This document shows, one piece after another, positions 8,338-16,782 of a stretch of DNA of 64,000 nucleotides (positions within the stretch are counted from its first letter, which is position 1; every line of letters begins with the position of its first letter). The DNA is from Rhizobium phaseoli (GTDB taxonomy: Bacteria; Pseudomonadota; Alphaproteobacteria; Rhizobiales; Rhizobiaceae), in assembly GCF_003985125.1 (NCBI RefSeq), contig NZ_ML133577.1, positions 1 through 64,000 of the forward strand. Reading direction: 5' to 3'. The notes beneath the pieces were generated by a model. The model ran no database searches and was not told the DNA's origin. It saw only the letters and a list, made by a program, of their open reading frames with translations. A program made the translations under genes and the position numbers.

Positions 8338-8829
8338 ATGAGTGCTGTGATTTCTGCATGCGGCCAATTCCGCTACAGGCTTGAAAGAGAATGCTGCGGG
8401 CCATTCGAAGGAAGCAAGGTCTTCGCATATTTTGGAATCAACCCAAGCACTGCGGATGCCACGTTTGACGACGCCACCGTCCGCAAATGGCGCGGCTTCA
8501 CTATCCGGAACGGCGGACATCGTTTCATCGTCGGGAATGTATTCAGCTATCGCGCAACTGACGTGCGCGAACTCGGCACCGCCGATGTTTGCACGGGAGA
8601 AGGCCATTTCGAACACCTCGACCAGATCATTGCTGAAGCTGATGTGTTGGTTCCGTGCTGGGGTAACTCGGATAAGGTGCCGAAGAAACTTCGCCCCCTT
8701 ATCGTGACGATGCTACACAACCTCCGCACAAGCGGTAAGCCGGTTTTTCATTTTGGACTCACCGCTAGCGGCGACCCTAAGCATCCGCTAATGCTCGGCT
8801 ACGACACGCCGCTTGTGCAGTGGTGCTAA
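8338..8829 (+). CDS. DUF1643-family protein
   Basis: Encodes 163 residues. ATG at 8338 follows tggagac at proper spacing; a start at 8287 lacks one. The block FAYFGINPSTADATFDDATVRKW near the N-terminus, the NVFSYRATD segment and the WGN motif near the C-terminal third are the marks of DUF1643, a family of unknown function often found as solitary genes near mobile DNA. No signal peptide. Base composition is less GC-rich than in its neighbours, which fits transfer but is weak evidence. Confidence 0.8.
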   Translation: MSAVISACGQFRYRLERECCGPFEGSKVFAYFGINPSTADATFDDATVRKWRGFTIRNGGHRFIVGNVFSYRATDVRELGTADVCTGEGHFEHLDQIIAEADVLVPCWGNSDKVPKKLRPLIVTMLHNLRTSGKPVFHFGLTASGDPKHPLMLGYDTPLVQWC

Positions 8830-8881
8830 TCACCTGAATACTTTTCTGTTTTCTAGACTCTTCTACCCTCATTTGCTATAC

Positions 8882-8950
8882 GAGCGGTCAAAATCCCGAC
8901 AAACCGCTCATGTAGAAAATTTGTGGCAACGACGCCGACAAAGGGCGTCG
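8882..8950 (+). promoter_or_regulatory. Two hairpins between the DUF1643 gene and dusA
   Basis: GAGCGGT (8882-8888) pairs with ACCGCTC (8903-8909), and CGACGCC (8930-8936) pairs with GGCGTCG (8944-8950). Neither is followed by a T run, so they are not classical terminators. They lie in the probable leader of dusA. Confidence 0.35.
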
Positions 8951-8984
8951 GGACAATCACCCTCTAATATAAAACGGCGCTTAA

Positions 8985-9986
8985 GTGACTGAGTTTAAGA
9001 ATGTTTTCGCAGTAGCGCCGATGATCGACTGGACGGATCGGCATTGCCGTTATTTCCACCGCCAGATCAGCCGGCAGGCGCTGCTTTATACCGAGATGGT
9101 GGTGGCTGACGCGATCATCCATGGCCCGCGCGAGCGGCTGCTCGGCCATGATGCTGCGGAACATCCGCTGGCCCTGCAGCTCGGCGGATCGGATCCGGCC
9201 AAGCTTGCCGAGGCGGTGAGGATCGCCGAGCCTTATGGCTATGACGAGATCAACCTCAATGTCGGCTGCCCCTCCGACCGCGTGCAATCGGGCACCTTCG
9301 GCGCCTGCCTGATGCTGACGCCGGAGACGGTGGCCGGATGCGTCACGGCGATGAAGGCGGTTTCGACCGCGCCGGTGACGGTGAAATGCCGCATCGGCGT
9401 CGACGAGCAGGAACCGGAAGAGGCGCTACCCGCGCTTGTCACGCGCGTTCTCGATGCCGGCGCCGACGCGATCTGGATCCATGCGCGCAAGGCCTGGCTG
9501 AAAGGCCTGAGCCCAAAGGAAAATCGTGAAATTCCGCCGCTCGACTACGAGATCGTCTACCGGATGAAACAGCGCTGGCCCGACGTCTTCATCGGCATCA
9601 ACGGCGGCATCCGCACGCTCGACGAGGCCGCCGACCACCTCGCCCATGTCGACGGCGTCATGCTCGGCCGGGCAGCCTACCAGAATGCGGCGGTGCTTGC
9701 CGATGTCGACCACCGCTTCTTCGGCGCGCCGGCGGCCGAACCCGACTGGCCGGCGCTATGTGAGCGGATGATGGCCTATGCCGAGCGCCATATCGCCGGC
9801 GGCGGCCGGCTGCAGCACGTGGCCCGCCACATGGTCGGCCTCTTCACCGGCCTGCCCGGCGCCCGGCGCTACCGCCAGATCCTCTCCACCGACGCGGCAA
9901 AAAACGGCGCCGGACCGGAGGTGCTGGCGGCGGCCTTCGCGGCAGTGGATTTTTCCGGGACGGAGCAGGAGGCCGTCAGCGCCTGA
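8985..9986 (+). CDS. dusA: tRNA-dihydrouridine(20/20a) synthase
   Basis: DusA reduces uridines 20 and 20a in the tRNA D-loop, using FMN and NADPH. The 333-residue product starts at GTG and has the TIM-barrel N-terminus VAPMIDWTDRHCRYF, the catalytic cysteine (about residue 95) in NVGCPSDRVQSG, the KCRIGVDE segment, the ARKAWLKGLSPKENR loop typical of DusA, and the FMN phosphate-binding VMLGRAAY motif. The C-terminal helical tRNA-binding domain is complete. Length matches the family. Confidence 0.96.
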   Translation: MTEFKNVFAVAPMIDWTDRHCRYFHRQISRQALLYTEMVVADAIIHGPRERLLGHDAAEHPLALQLGGSDPAKLAEAVRIAEPYGYDEINLNVGCPSDRVQSGTFGACLMLTPETVAGCVTAMKAVSTAPVTVKCRIGVDEQEPEEALPALVTRVLDAGADAIWIHARKAWLKGLSPKENREIPPLDYEIVYRMKQRWPDVFIGINGGIRTLDEAADHLAHVDGVMLGRAAYQNAAVLADVDHRFFGAPAAEPDWPALCERMMAYAERHIAGGGRLQHVARHMVGLFTGLPGARRYRQILSTDAAKNGAGPEVLAAAFAAVDFSGTEQEAVSA

Positions 9987-10050
9987 CATGGCCTTATCTC
10001 TTCGTCGCTACCTCCGCATGCGCTTACCGTCTGACGAAATCTGCCACGGC

Positions 10051-11007
10051 TTATGACCGCGCCATCGGCCGCAACGTCTTCTTCTCGATCCGGCCGGCCA
10101 CCGAGAACACCAGGATTTCCGTTTCTCCGCCGATCCTGCTGCCATCCATCAGCCGGACAATATCGTCGACGCCGCCGACCGGGCTGGCGTCGATGGCGAG
10201 AATGTAATCGCCCTCCTGCAGCCCGCCCTTTGCCGCCGGCCCTTCCGGCTCGACACGCCGGATGCGGACGGAGGTCGTCTGCACTGTGCCCGCTGCGAGC
10301 GCAACCCGGCGCGGCAGCACGATCGTGTCGCCTGAAATACCGATGAAGGCGCGCCGGACCTGGCCGTAGCGGAGGATTTCCGAAACGACGAAATTGGCCG
10401 TATTCGATGCCACGGCAAAGGCGATACTCTGCGCGCCCTGGATCACGGCGGTGTTGACGCCGATGACCTCGCCGCCCGAAGACACCAGCGGCCCGCCGGA
10501 GTTGCCGGGATTAAGCGCCGCGTCGGTCTGGATGACATCCTCCATCAGCCGGCCGCTTGCCGCCCGCATCGAGCGGCCGAGCGCCGAGACGATGCCGGCA
10601 GTGACGGTCCATTCGAAGCCCAGCGGGTTTCCGATCGCGATCGCGATATGCCCCCGGCGCAGGCGCTGGGAGTCGCCGAGCCTAGCCCAGGCCCCGGTGC
10701 TCGCATTGGCCCGAACAAGAGCAATATCGGTATCGATATCGCGGCCGAGCACACGCCCCTCGGTGATGAATCCGTCCGGCGTCGTAATACGCACGAGCTT
10801 GGCGTCGTCGACGACATGGCTGTTGGTGATAACAAGGCCATCGGGCGAAACGGCAAAGCCCGACCCGTGCCCCTGCCGGCCTCCCACCCGCTCGATCCGG
10901 CTGACCGCCGGCCCGACCGTGTCGACTGCGGCTGCGATCGATTGCGAATAGGCATCGATCAGCGCCCCGTCATTCTGGGGCGCGATGTCCTTGTCCATGA
11001 AACCCAT
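10051..11007 (-). CDS. DegP/HtrA-like serine protease with PDZ domain, no signal peptide
   Basis: The 318-residue protein is a trypsin-fold S1C protease. The triad is visible as His64 (TNSHVV), Asp94 (DTDIAL) and Ser170 (NPGNSGGPL), with a single PDZ domain at about 225-310 (EGDYILAIDASPVGG). ATG at 11007 follows agaggatc; the longer ATG at 11052 would add 15 unconserved residues. No signal peptide or membrane anchor is seen, unlike periplasmic DegP, so it is predicted cytoplasmic. It is convergent with dusA, with 64 bp between the stops. Confidence 0.9.
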   Translation of the reverse strand: MGFMDKDIAPQNDGALIDAYSQSIAAAVDTVGPAVSRIERVGGRQGHGSGFAVSPDGLVITNSHVVDDAKLVRITTPDGFITEGRVLGRDIDTDIALVRANASTGAWARLGDSQRLRRGHIAIAIGNPLGFEWTVTAGIVSALGRSMRAASGRLMEDVIQTDAALNPGNSGGPLVSSGGEVIGVNTAVIQGAQSIAFAVASNTANFVVSEILRYGQVRRAFIGISGDTIVLPRRVALAAGTVQTTSVRIRRVEPEGPAAKGGLQEGDYILAIDASPVGGVDDIVRLMDGSRIGGETEILVFSVAGRIEKKTLRPMARS

Positions 11008-11576
11008 GATCTGATCCTCTGGCGGCAGCAACGGCCGTCCCGCCGCCGGCAAAGCAATCGCGATTGCGATCGTTTGGCCATGGCGCTGTTGTGAGAATTA
11101 GATGGTTGGGCGTCGATCCGCGTTCAAGTGAGCGCCGGCAGAGCCCGCGTCCCGGCGCAACAGGAGGAAACTGAACCTAACCGGACGGATAATCGAACTA
11201 CCTCGACAGATATATTGAACGAATGGAAATAAAATGGCTCATTGCTTATATCCGCTGGCATCTCGGCCGCGGTCCGCAACCGAGATGCGGGCGGCCAGAG
11301 GAATGTTGGCAGTGCGAAGCAGCTTGGCAACGGGCGCCATGTCCCGTTGCCGTGCCATCGGAGAATGGGCGACAAGCATGAAGACAGACCTACCAAACCC
11401 CTGTCATATCAATAATATAGAATAATACGCTCAATAAGCACATTAGCATATCTTGAGCCGATTTTGATCCCCGCAGGGTGGGTCTCAGGCCCTGGGACGT
11501 AACGATCCTCCTGGCCTTGCCGATCCCATCTGCAACCGTCTGTCTTAGTCCAACCAACCAATCAAGGAGTCATGAC
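11008..11576. other. 569-bp gene-free region
   Basis: Several short frames lack recognisable protein patterns or ribosome sites. An AT-rich patch at about 11395-11465 probably holds the promoter of the hydrolase gene that starts at 11577. Nothing else stands out. Confidence 0.5.
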
Positions 11577-12413
11577 ATGAGCACAGTCACAACCAAGGAC
11601 GGCGTCGAGATTTTCTACAAGGATTGGGGGCCGAAGACCGCCCAGCCGATCATGTTCCACCACGGCTGGCCGCTGAGCGCCGACGACTGGGACGCTCAGA
11701 TGCTGTTCTTCCTCGAGAAGGGCTACCGCGTCGTCGCCCATGATCGGCGCGGCCACGGCCGCTCCACCCAGGTCGGCGATGGCCACGACATGGATCATTA
11801 CGCCGCCGATGCGTCAGCCGTCGTCGAGCATCTCGATCTCAGGAACACCGTGCATGTCGGCCATTCCACCGGCGGCGGCGAAGCGACCCATTATGTCGCC
11901 CGCCACGGCCAGCCGCAGGGCCGCGTTGCCAAGCTCGTCATCATCGGCGCCGTGCCGCCGCTGATGGTCAAGACGGATGCCAATCCCGGCGGTCTGCCGA
12001 TCGAAGTTTTCGACAGACTGCGCCAGCAGCTCGCCGCCAATCGCTCGCAGTTCTATCACGATCTGCCGGCCGGCCCGTTCTACGGCTTCAACCGGCCGGG
12101 CGCGAAAGTGTCGGAACCGGTCATCAACAATTGGTGGCGCCAGGGCATGATGGGCGGCGCCAAGGCGCATTACGACGGCATCAAGGTGTTCTCGGAGACC
12201 GACTTCACCGAAGACCTGAAGATCATCACCGTGCCGACCCTCGTCATGCATGGCGACGACGACCAGATCGTGCCGATCGCCGATTCCGCCCTGCTCTCGT
12301 CCAAGCTGCTGCAGAACGCCACGCTCAAGGTTTACGAGACACTCCCGCACGGCTTGTGCACCACCCATGCCGATATCGTAAACCCCGACATTCTCGCCTT
12401 CGTCAAGGGCTGA
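11577..12413 (+). CDS. Alpha/beta hydrolase, non-heme chloroperoxidase/arylesterase type
   Basis: The 278-residue product is a cofactor-free haloperoxidase-type alpha/beta hydrolase. It has the oxyanion segment FHHGWPLSADDW, the nucleophile Ser97 in GHSTGG, the acid Asp228 region in HGDDDQIVP and His258 in LPHGLC, plus the AHDRRGHGRS motif of this subfamily. These enzymes hydrolyse esters and, with acetate, make peracids that oxidise halides. ATG at 11577 follows aaggagt with 6 bp spacing. No signal peptide. It appears to be a single-gene unit with a hairpin and a repeat downstream. Confidence 0.92.
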   Translation: MSTVTTKDGVEIFYKDWGPKTAQPIMFHHGWPLSADDWDAQMLFFLEKGYRVVAHDRRGHGRSTQVGDGHDMDHYAADASAVVEHLDLRNTVHVGHSTGGGEATHYVARHGQPQGRVAKLVIIGAVPPLMVKTDANPGGLPIEVFDRLRQQLAANRSQFYHDLPAGPFYGFNRPGAKVSEPVINNWWRQGMMGGAKAHYDGIKVFSETDFTEDLKIITVPTLVMHGDDDQIVPIADSALLSSKLLQNATLKVYETLPHGLCTTHADIVNPDILAFVKG

Positions 12414-12430
12414 TGCCGGGCCGGCGGGCG

Positions 12431-12536
12431 CTAAAGCGTGTCGCGATCTTTCAGATCCGCTTGTCACGCTTTAGGTCTTTGTTTTTACGCATGTCTTTAT
12501 CGCAAAACCGCAGCACACTTTTGCGAGACATGCTTT
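12431..12536 (+). repeat. Rhizobial composite palindrome, copy A
   Basis: A 106-bp repeat whose inverted copy is at 51730-51829. Its first half is a perfect 10-bp inverted repeat, CTAAAGCGTG...CACGCTTTAG. Its second half is a nested hairpin, GCATGTC / GACATGC outside and TCGCAAAA / TTTTGCGA inside. It lies 17 bp after the hydrolase stop. Confidence 0.85.
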
Positions 12537-12557
12537 AACGAGGCGCCCGCCGGCCAT

Positions 12558-12578
12558 GCCGTTTTCCGGCAAAACGGC
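12558..12578 (+). terminator. Hairpin, possible terminator of the hydrolase gene
   Basis: GCCGTTTT (12558-12565) pairs perfectly with AAAACGGC (12571-12578) across five bases, followed by ctttcgc. The T run is short, so termination is plausible but not certain. Confidence 0.4.
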
Positions 12579-12619
12579 TTTCGCATGAAACCGTTTTCGC
12601 CGATTTGCGTTTAGCGGCC

Positions 12620-12796
12620 ATGAAAAGAGAACGCGAACCCTCATCAAAGGCTTATCGGCAGGATCGTTTTGAAAACACCGAGCGAGCCGCCAAGGAAACC
12701 ATCGAGGCGGAGCAGCGGGCTCGCCGCGAAAAGACGAAGCGGCTGAAAGAATTGCGCTTGTCGAAGCAGGGCGGCAAGGACCCGGCACCGAGGTAA
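12620..12796 (+). CDS. Small basic coiled-coil protein, 58 aa
   Basis: Starts ATG at 12620 and encodes a very charged peptide (about 40% K, R and E) that should form one long helix: ERAAKETIEAEQRARREKTK, then RLKELRLSKQ. No signal peptide or cysteines. I do not recognise a function. A TTG at 12605 in the same frame is a less likely start. The even spread of charges and absence of rare codons suggest a real small gene. Confidence 0.5.
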   Translation: MKREREPSSKAYRQDRFENTERAAKETIEAEQRARREKTKRLKELRLSKQGGKDPAPR

Positions 12797-12987
12797 ACCT
12801 AGCCCAATGCCATCAACCCGCGCATCTCCATGCCCTCGCCTGCGTTTCGCACGCCCTGTTTTCCAACGCGCTTTGAAGCGGCGCCCTGGTTTTTCATTTC
12901 GGACGTTCGCCCATCTTGCAGAGCGAGGTCTGCGAAATTATCTTTTTCGCAATAGCGATTCACGGCATCGAAAAAGGGCTGATTGCG

Positions 12988-13203
12988 ATGTCAGACAAGC
13001 TGTTCAGCACGCGTGACGAACCGCTCGCCTCGGAGGACCTTGCTGTCTGCAGGCGTGTCCACGAAGCGCTTTGCAGGGGGCTCAATATCGACAGGTCAGG
13101 CGAGGAAGCCGATCGTCTTGGCGCCCTCATCATCGAGCTCTATCGCCAGGGTGTGCATGATGAGACCCAGCTTCGCCTGCTTGCCGGCGGGAAACGAGGC
13201 TGA
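12988..13203 (+). CDS. Small hypothetical protein, 71 aa
   Basis: Starts MSDKLFSTRDEP at 12988; a longer reading from 12916 begins with residues of no visible pattern. The protein is acidic and helical, with CRRVHEALCRGLNIDRSGEE then DRLGALIIELYRQGVHDE, a layout seen in small rhizobial proteins of unknown role. No signal or metal motif. It follows the basic 58-residue gene by about 190 bp and the pair may not be co-transcribed. Confidence 0.55.
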   Translation: MSDKLFSTRDEPLASEDLAVCRRVHEALCRGLNIDRSGEEADRLGALIIELYRQGVHDETQLRLLAGGKRG

Positions 13204-13315
13204 CCGGGCACGTCATGCCATGCCCGGCGGCCCCTTCTTTTCCGCGCCTCTGACCTTCCTCGCCACGATCGAGATAGGATCGACCTTTTTCCGATGACGC
13301 CTGCTTGGCGCGCGA

Positions 13316-14236
13316 TCAGAGGCCGGTGGTGTCCGTGCTCGTCGGCGCCGAGGTTTCAGTCGGATCGATGGCCGGCGTGGATTCGGTCGTTCCCGATACT
13401 TCTTCCGAGCTGCCCGTGTCGGCTTCCGGCGTCTCCGCAGTCACGGCAGGATCAGTCGTGTCGCTACCCGCGGCCGTATCGCTGGTCTCGGTTTCGGTTC
13501 CGTCCGCAGGGGTTTCCGCCGCCGGAGCCTGCGCCGCGATGGTCTCCCGCATCTGGTCAATCGTGCCGACCGCCGTGCCGACGCCAAGCGTATCCTTTGC
13601 CCAGCTCAGGGCCTCAGGACTGACCATGCCGGTCTTGGCGGCGGAAGCGAGCGCGGCGGCCAGCGTGGCGTCGCCGAGAGCGGGATCGTCGGCCGGCGGT
13701 GCAGCCCCGTTAGCCAGTTCGTACTGCGCATAGGCGGTGGCGAATGCCGAGATCGCCGCCATCCGCGGATCCGCCGTATTCATCAGGGCATGGAAGTTGC
13801 GTTTGAGCGAATTGAGACCGGCGAGCTCGGCCGCAGGCTTCTTCGCGGTCTTTGCCGCAGGGGCCGAGGCGACGGTCGTCTTCTTGGCCGAGCCCTTCGT
13901 GCTGACGGTCTGCTTGGCCGACTTCGCGTTGCCAGCGCTCTTGGCGCTACGGCCGTTTTCGGTCTTGCCGCTGGAATGAGCGCTGCCCTTGCCACTGCCG
14001 CCGCTGTTGTTGCCGCCGCCGCTATGGCTTCCGCCGCTGTTGCCGCTGCCGCTTCCGCCGCCGTGGCTGCCACCGCCGCCGTTGCCGCCGCCTCCACCGC
14101 CTCCGCCGTTGCCACCGCCGCCGCCGTTGCCGCCCTTGGCGAACGCCGGCGAGAGATCGGTGGAAACAATGGTGAGGGGTGAAAGCGCAACTGTCGTCGA
14201 GAGACAGAGAACGCCGAGAAGCCTGGAGAGCCGCAT
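13316..14236 (-). CDS. Secreted glycine-rich, low-complexity protein
   Basis: Encodes 306 residues: a Sec signal peptide (cleavage near AFA-KGG, residue 33), then a low-complexity Gly/Ser/Asn stretch to about residue 90, a Lys/Ala/Ser-rich linker to about 140, a small helical domain (SLKRNFHALMNTADPRMAAI), and an acidic Thr/Glu/Asp-rich tail ending TSTDTTGL. The layout suggests an exported, partly disordered protein, perhaps surface associated. The core resembles hypothetical proteins common in rhizobia; no enzymatic motif is seen. It is divergent from the BA14K gene with 199 bp between starts. Confidence 0.7.
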   Translation of the reverse strand: MRLSRLLGVLCLSTTVALSPLTIVSTDLSPAFAKGGNGGGGGNGGGGGGGGNGGGGSHGGGSGSGNSGGSHSGGGNNSGGSGKGSAHSSGKTENGRSAKSAGNAKSAKQTVSTKGSAKKTTVASAPAAKTAKKPAAELAGLNSLKRNFHALMNTADPRMAAISAFATAYAQYELANGAAPPADDPALGDATLAAALASAAKTGMVSPEALSWAKDTLGVGTAVGTIDQMRETIAAQAPAAETPADGTETETSDTAAGSDTTDPAVTAETPEADTGSSEEVSGTTESTPAIDPTETSAPTSTDTTGL

Positions 14237-14435
14237 GATAATCCTTCCGCACTGGAGTGCCGTTGCATCAGGATTGAACCAGCAAGCTCATAAAGATCCA
14301 ATTGAGCAACTGCTTTCAATTTGAACTTCTTGCCGAATATTTCGGCGAGAAAGGCCTTCATCATTCCCAGAATGAAACTAAGTCCCTGCCCTTGCGTTAT
14401 CCCCCCGATACATTCGTTTACCCAAGGTGAGTGAA

Positions 14436-14945
14436 ATGAACAAATTCGCCATCATTGCCCTGTCGATAGCGACGGCCTTCTCCGGAATGCCGGCTTCGGC
14501 AGGCCCCGTCTTTGTGCCAAGCGCGGAGCAACAGGCAGCCGCGCAGCCAGTCCCCGGAGGTGGCGAGGCCAGGATCATCACGGTCGGCTGCAATAACTTC
14601 ACGAACTGCCCGGGCCAATTCGGCAACAACGAGGACTGGTACCGCAAACGCCACCACTACCGAGACCGCAGCTATTATCGCGACCACGACTACTATCGTG
14701 ACGACCGCTACGGCTGGGATCGCCGCTATCACCGGCGGTATCACCATCATGACAATACCGGGGCCATCATCGGCGGCCTGGCAGCCGGCGCGCTGATCGG
14801 CGGCATCATCGCCTCGCAGCCCCGCGCCTATAGTTCGAGCGGCTATAGCTCGCATGCCGAATATTGCTATGCCCGCTATCGGTCGTACCGCGCCTACGAC
14901 AACACCTACCAGCCGAACTACGGCCCACGCCGCCAGTGCCGGTAA
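14436..14945 (+). CDS. BA14K-family secreted protein
   Basis: BA14K proteins of Brucella and rhizobia are small exported proteins described as immunoreactive and lectin-like. The 169-residue product has a signal peptide (MNKFAIIALSIATAFSGMPASA), an Arg/His/Tyr/Asp-rich repeat region (RDxxYYRD, about residues 72-105), a hydrophobic glycine-zipper segment GAIIGGLAAGALIGGIIA, and the diagnostic C-terminal BA14K motif AEYCYARYRSYRAYDNTY ending in RRQC. ATG at 14436 is preferred over the GTG at 14427 because aaggtg lies 8 bp before it. An intrinsic terminator follows. Confidence 0.88.
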   Translation: MNKFAIIALSIATAFSGMPASAGPVFVPSAEQQAAAQPVPGGGEARIITVGCNNFTNCPGQFGNNEDWYRKRHHYRDRSYYRDHDYYRDDRYGWDRRYHRRYHHHDNTGAIIGGLAAGALIGGIIASQPRAYSSSGYSSHAEYCYARYRSYRAYDNTYQPNYGPRRQCR

Positions 14946-14968
14946 CCCAGTCACCCGGCACGGCAGCT

Positions 14969-14996
14969 AGCCCCGCATGAGATGCGGGGCTTTTTG
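14969..14996 (+). terminator. Rho-independent terminator of the BA14K gene
   Basis: GCCCCGCAT (14970-14978) pairs with ATGCGGGGC (14982-14990) across a 3-base loop, followed by TTTTT. It begins 24 bp after the stop codon. Confidence 0.92.
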
Positions 14997-15091
14997 CTGC
15001 GCGACGGAACGAGCCTGCCCCACTTTCCATTGCCTCTCCGCCATGCTTGTCTTCTCCGGATCAGAACCGGTCGCATGGAGCGAGGTGATCG

Positions 15092-15664
15092 ATGACATCA
15101 GCAGACACCGCAAAACCCGCCGGCCGCGTGGCCCTGCTGGCGCCGGATCTCGAAAACCTGTCCGGCTTCGAGGCAGCGCTTTCCGCCGGCTGGTCGCCCG
15201 ATCCGCGCCGCGCCGGCGACGAGGCCTATATCGGCGGCGAACTCCAGCGGCTGCGCCGGGATAGGGCGAGCTTCCTCGACAATCTCGTCCAACCTGCCGC
15301 ATCGGTGCCACCGCTCACCAACCATCTGTTCGGGGTCTGGGACGGCGAATTCTGCGGCGGCATCGGCCTGCGCTTTCAGCCCGGCGCAGAATATCTGCCG
15401 CCAGAGGTATCCGGCCATGTCGGCTATTCCGTCGTGCCGTGTAAGCAGCGCAAAGGCCATGCGACAGCCGCTCTCGGGCTGCTGCTTGAGGTGGCCGCAC
15501 GGCATGGCCTCGCCCGCCTACTCATCTTCTGCAACGAGGATAACCACGCCTCCAGGCGCGTGATCGAGCGCAATGGCGGGCAATTCTTCCTGCGAGGCCC
15601 GCATCCTTCCGACACGCCCGAGCAAATCAAATTATATTTCTGGCTACATCCCGCCGCCATCTGA
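15092..15664 (+). CDS. GNAT-family N-acetyltransferase
   Basis: The 190-residue protein has GNAT layout: GEFCGGIGLRF (beta strand 4 region), GHVGYSVVPCKQRKGHATAAL with the acetyl-CoA loop R-K-G-H-A-T at about residues 118-123, and NEDNHASRRVIERNGGQF, the C-terminal part seen in RimJ/RimL-like and YjdJ-like acetyltransferases. The substrate is unknown. It is convergent with the lipoprotein gene at 15811-16701, with an array of short palindromes between the stops. Confidence 0.88.
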   Translation: MTSADTAKPAGRVALLAPDLENLSGFEAALSAGWSPDPRRAGDEAYIGGELQRLRRDRASFLDNLVQPAASVPPLTNHLFGVWDGEFCGGIGLRFQPGAEYLPPEVSGHVGYSVVPCKQRKGHATAALGLLLEVAARHGLARLLIFCNEDNHASRRVIERNGGQFFLRGPHPSDTPEQIKLYFWLHPAAI

Positions 15665-15737
15665 CAATCCCTTCACACAGCAAAAGACGGACGGAGCAAG
15701 GCCTGTCGACCTTTGCCCCGCCCGCCCCGTCAGCCCA

Positions 15738-15803
15738 GGAGTGAATCACTCCGGGAGTGTTTCACTCCAGGATGAGTCGCTCCCGGAGTGACGGCACCAC
15801 TCC
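15738..15803. repeat. Array of GGAGTG/CACTCC inverted repeats between convergent genes
   Basis: Three inverted repeats of the same arm sequence lie in 66 bp: GGAGTGA-a-TCACTCC (15738-15752), GGAGTG-ttt-CACTCC (15754-15768) and GGAGTG-N7-CACTCC (15785-15803). A degenerate fourth, GGATGAGTCGCTCC, is at about 15770-15783. The site is downstream of both flanking genes. Confidence 0.75.
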
Positions 15804-15810
15804 CTCGGGG

Positions 15811-16701
15811 TTAGGGCTGAGCGTTCGGTTGGTAGACGGCGGCCGGCTTCGGCTTCTTCTCCGTCCATTGCGGCGGCGCGCCATATTTGGCGGCGACGGC
15901 GCCGACCAGCCCGGGCTCGCGGCCGAAGGCATCGCAGGCGACATATTTCGGTTTGCCGCCGAGCCAGGATTTCATCCGCTGGCCGGAAGGAAGGGAAATA
16001 TCCAGCCCCTTCGGCTCCTTGCGGGCAATCAGGATACGGGAAAATTCGCTGCTGAACTTCGAGGCAAGGCCATAGGCGTCGCCCACCTCGGAAACGCGCG
16101 GCTCGTTCTGCAGCGAGTTCGCTCCGCGCGACCAGACCATCGCCGCCCGCTGCACGCCGGAGCCGTCCACTGCCTCGGCCTCGACTGCCAGCCCGCCGAG
16201 CCCAATCGGCAGGCGCGGCAGGCCGACCGGCAGCGCGAAGCCGCTGCCGACGGTCACGACGGTCGAAACGCCGGCCATCGCCTTGTTGGTCGGCACGATG
16301 TCGGTGACCACGGAGCGGATCGTCAGGTCGGCCGGCTCGCCCGGCGCCACCATCTTGTATTTGTCGCTGAGCGAGATGCAGAGCGCCCGGTCAAGCGCAT
16401 TCGCCACCATTGTCCGGTCGGCCGGTGACTTGATCCGGGTGGCGGCGCTGAAGGCAAAGGTCGTCGGCGCAATGGCGACCGTCTTCGCCGGCGCAAGACC
16501 GGCGCCATCGACATAGATGCGCGATTTCTGAAGCTTGCCCTTGGGCGGGCCGAGATTGGAATAGGAAGAAAGCGTGCCCGCTTGCTTCAGCGGCACCGTG
16601 CTGCATCCTGCCGCAGCCGCCGCAAGCGCCAGCGGCAGGGCAAGAGAAAAAAGCTTCGAAACCCGCTTCGAAAAGGATGAAGTGAATGGATTGCTGCGCA
16701 C
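15811..16701 (-). CDS. DUF3313-like putative lipoprotein
   Basis: Taking GTG at 16701 (ggagg 9 bp upstream), the product is 296 residues with a basic N-terminus, a hydrophobic stretch LFSLALPLALAAAAAGCS and a lipobox cysteine, so a lipid-anchored protein is predicted. The mature part resembles DUF3313: SSYSNLGPPKGKLQKSRIY, a paired-strand KTVAIAPTTF segment, and LTIRSVVTDIVPTNKAMAG. A longer reading from 16764 adds a basic leader that looks untranslated. It precedes the two-component genes' 3' end on the same strand; function unknown. Confidence 0.75.
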   Translation of the reverse strand: MRSNPFTSSFSKRVSKLFSLALPLALAAAAAGCSTVPLKQAGTLSSYSNLGPPKGKLQKSRIYVDGAGLAPAKTVAIAPTTFAFSAATRIKSPADRTMVANALDRALCISLSDKYKMVAPGEPADLTIRSVVTDIVPTNKAMAGVSTVVTVGSGFALPVGLPRLPIGLGGLAVEAEAVDGSGVQRAAMVWSRGANSLQNEPRVSEVGDAYGLASKFSSEFSRILIARKEPKGLDISLPSGQRMKSWLGGKPKYVACDAFGREPGLVGAVAAKYGAPPQWTEKKPKPAAVYQPNAQP

Positions 16702-16782
16702 TCTGTCTGGCCTCCATCGCCGATGATCTCTGGCAAAAGTGGCGGCCAAGAATTGCCGCAGCATTACATCTTTCCCGCGCCG

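Noticed and set aside
11124..11425. Two short frames on opposite strands
   Set aside because: Neither has a ribosome site, and the peptides are low-complexity and unlike known proteins.
13990..14140. Possible CRISPR or tandem repeat in the Gly-rich gene
   Set aside because: The repetition is a GGC/GGN codon run for glycine without fixed spacers or unit length.
13989..14324. Proline/leucine-rich frame opposite the Gly-rich protein
   Set aside because: It is the complement of GGN repeats and reflects the low-complexity coding sequence rather than a gene.
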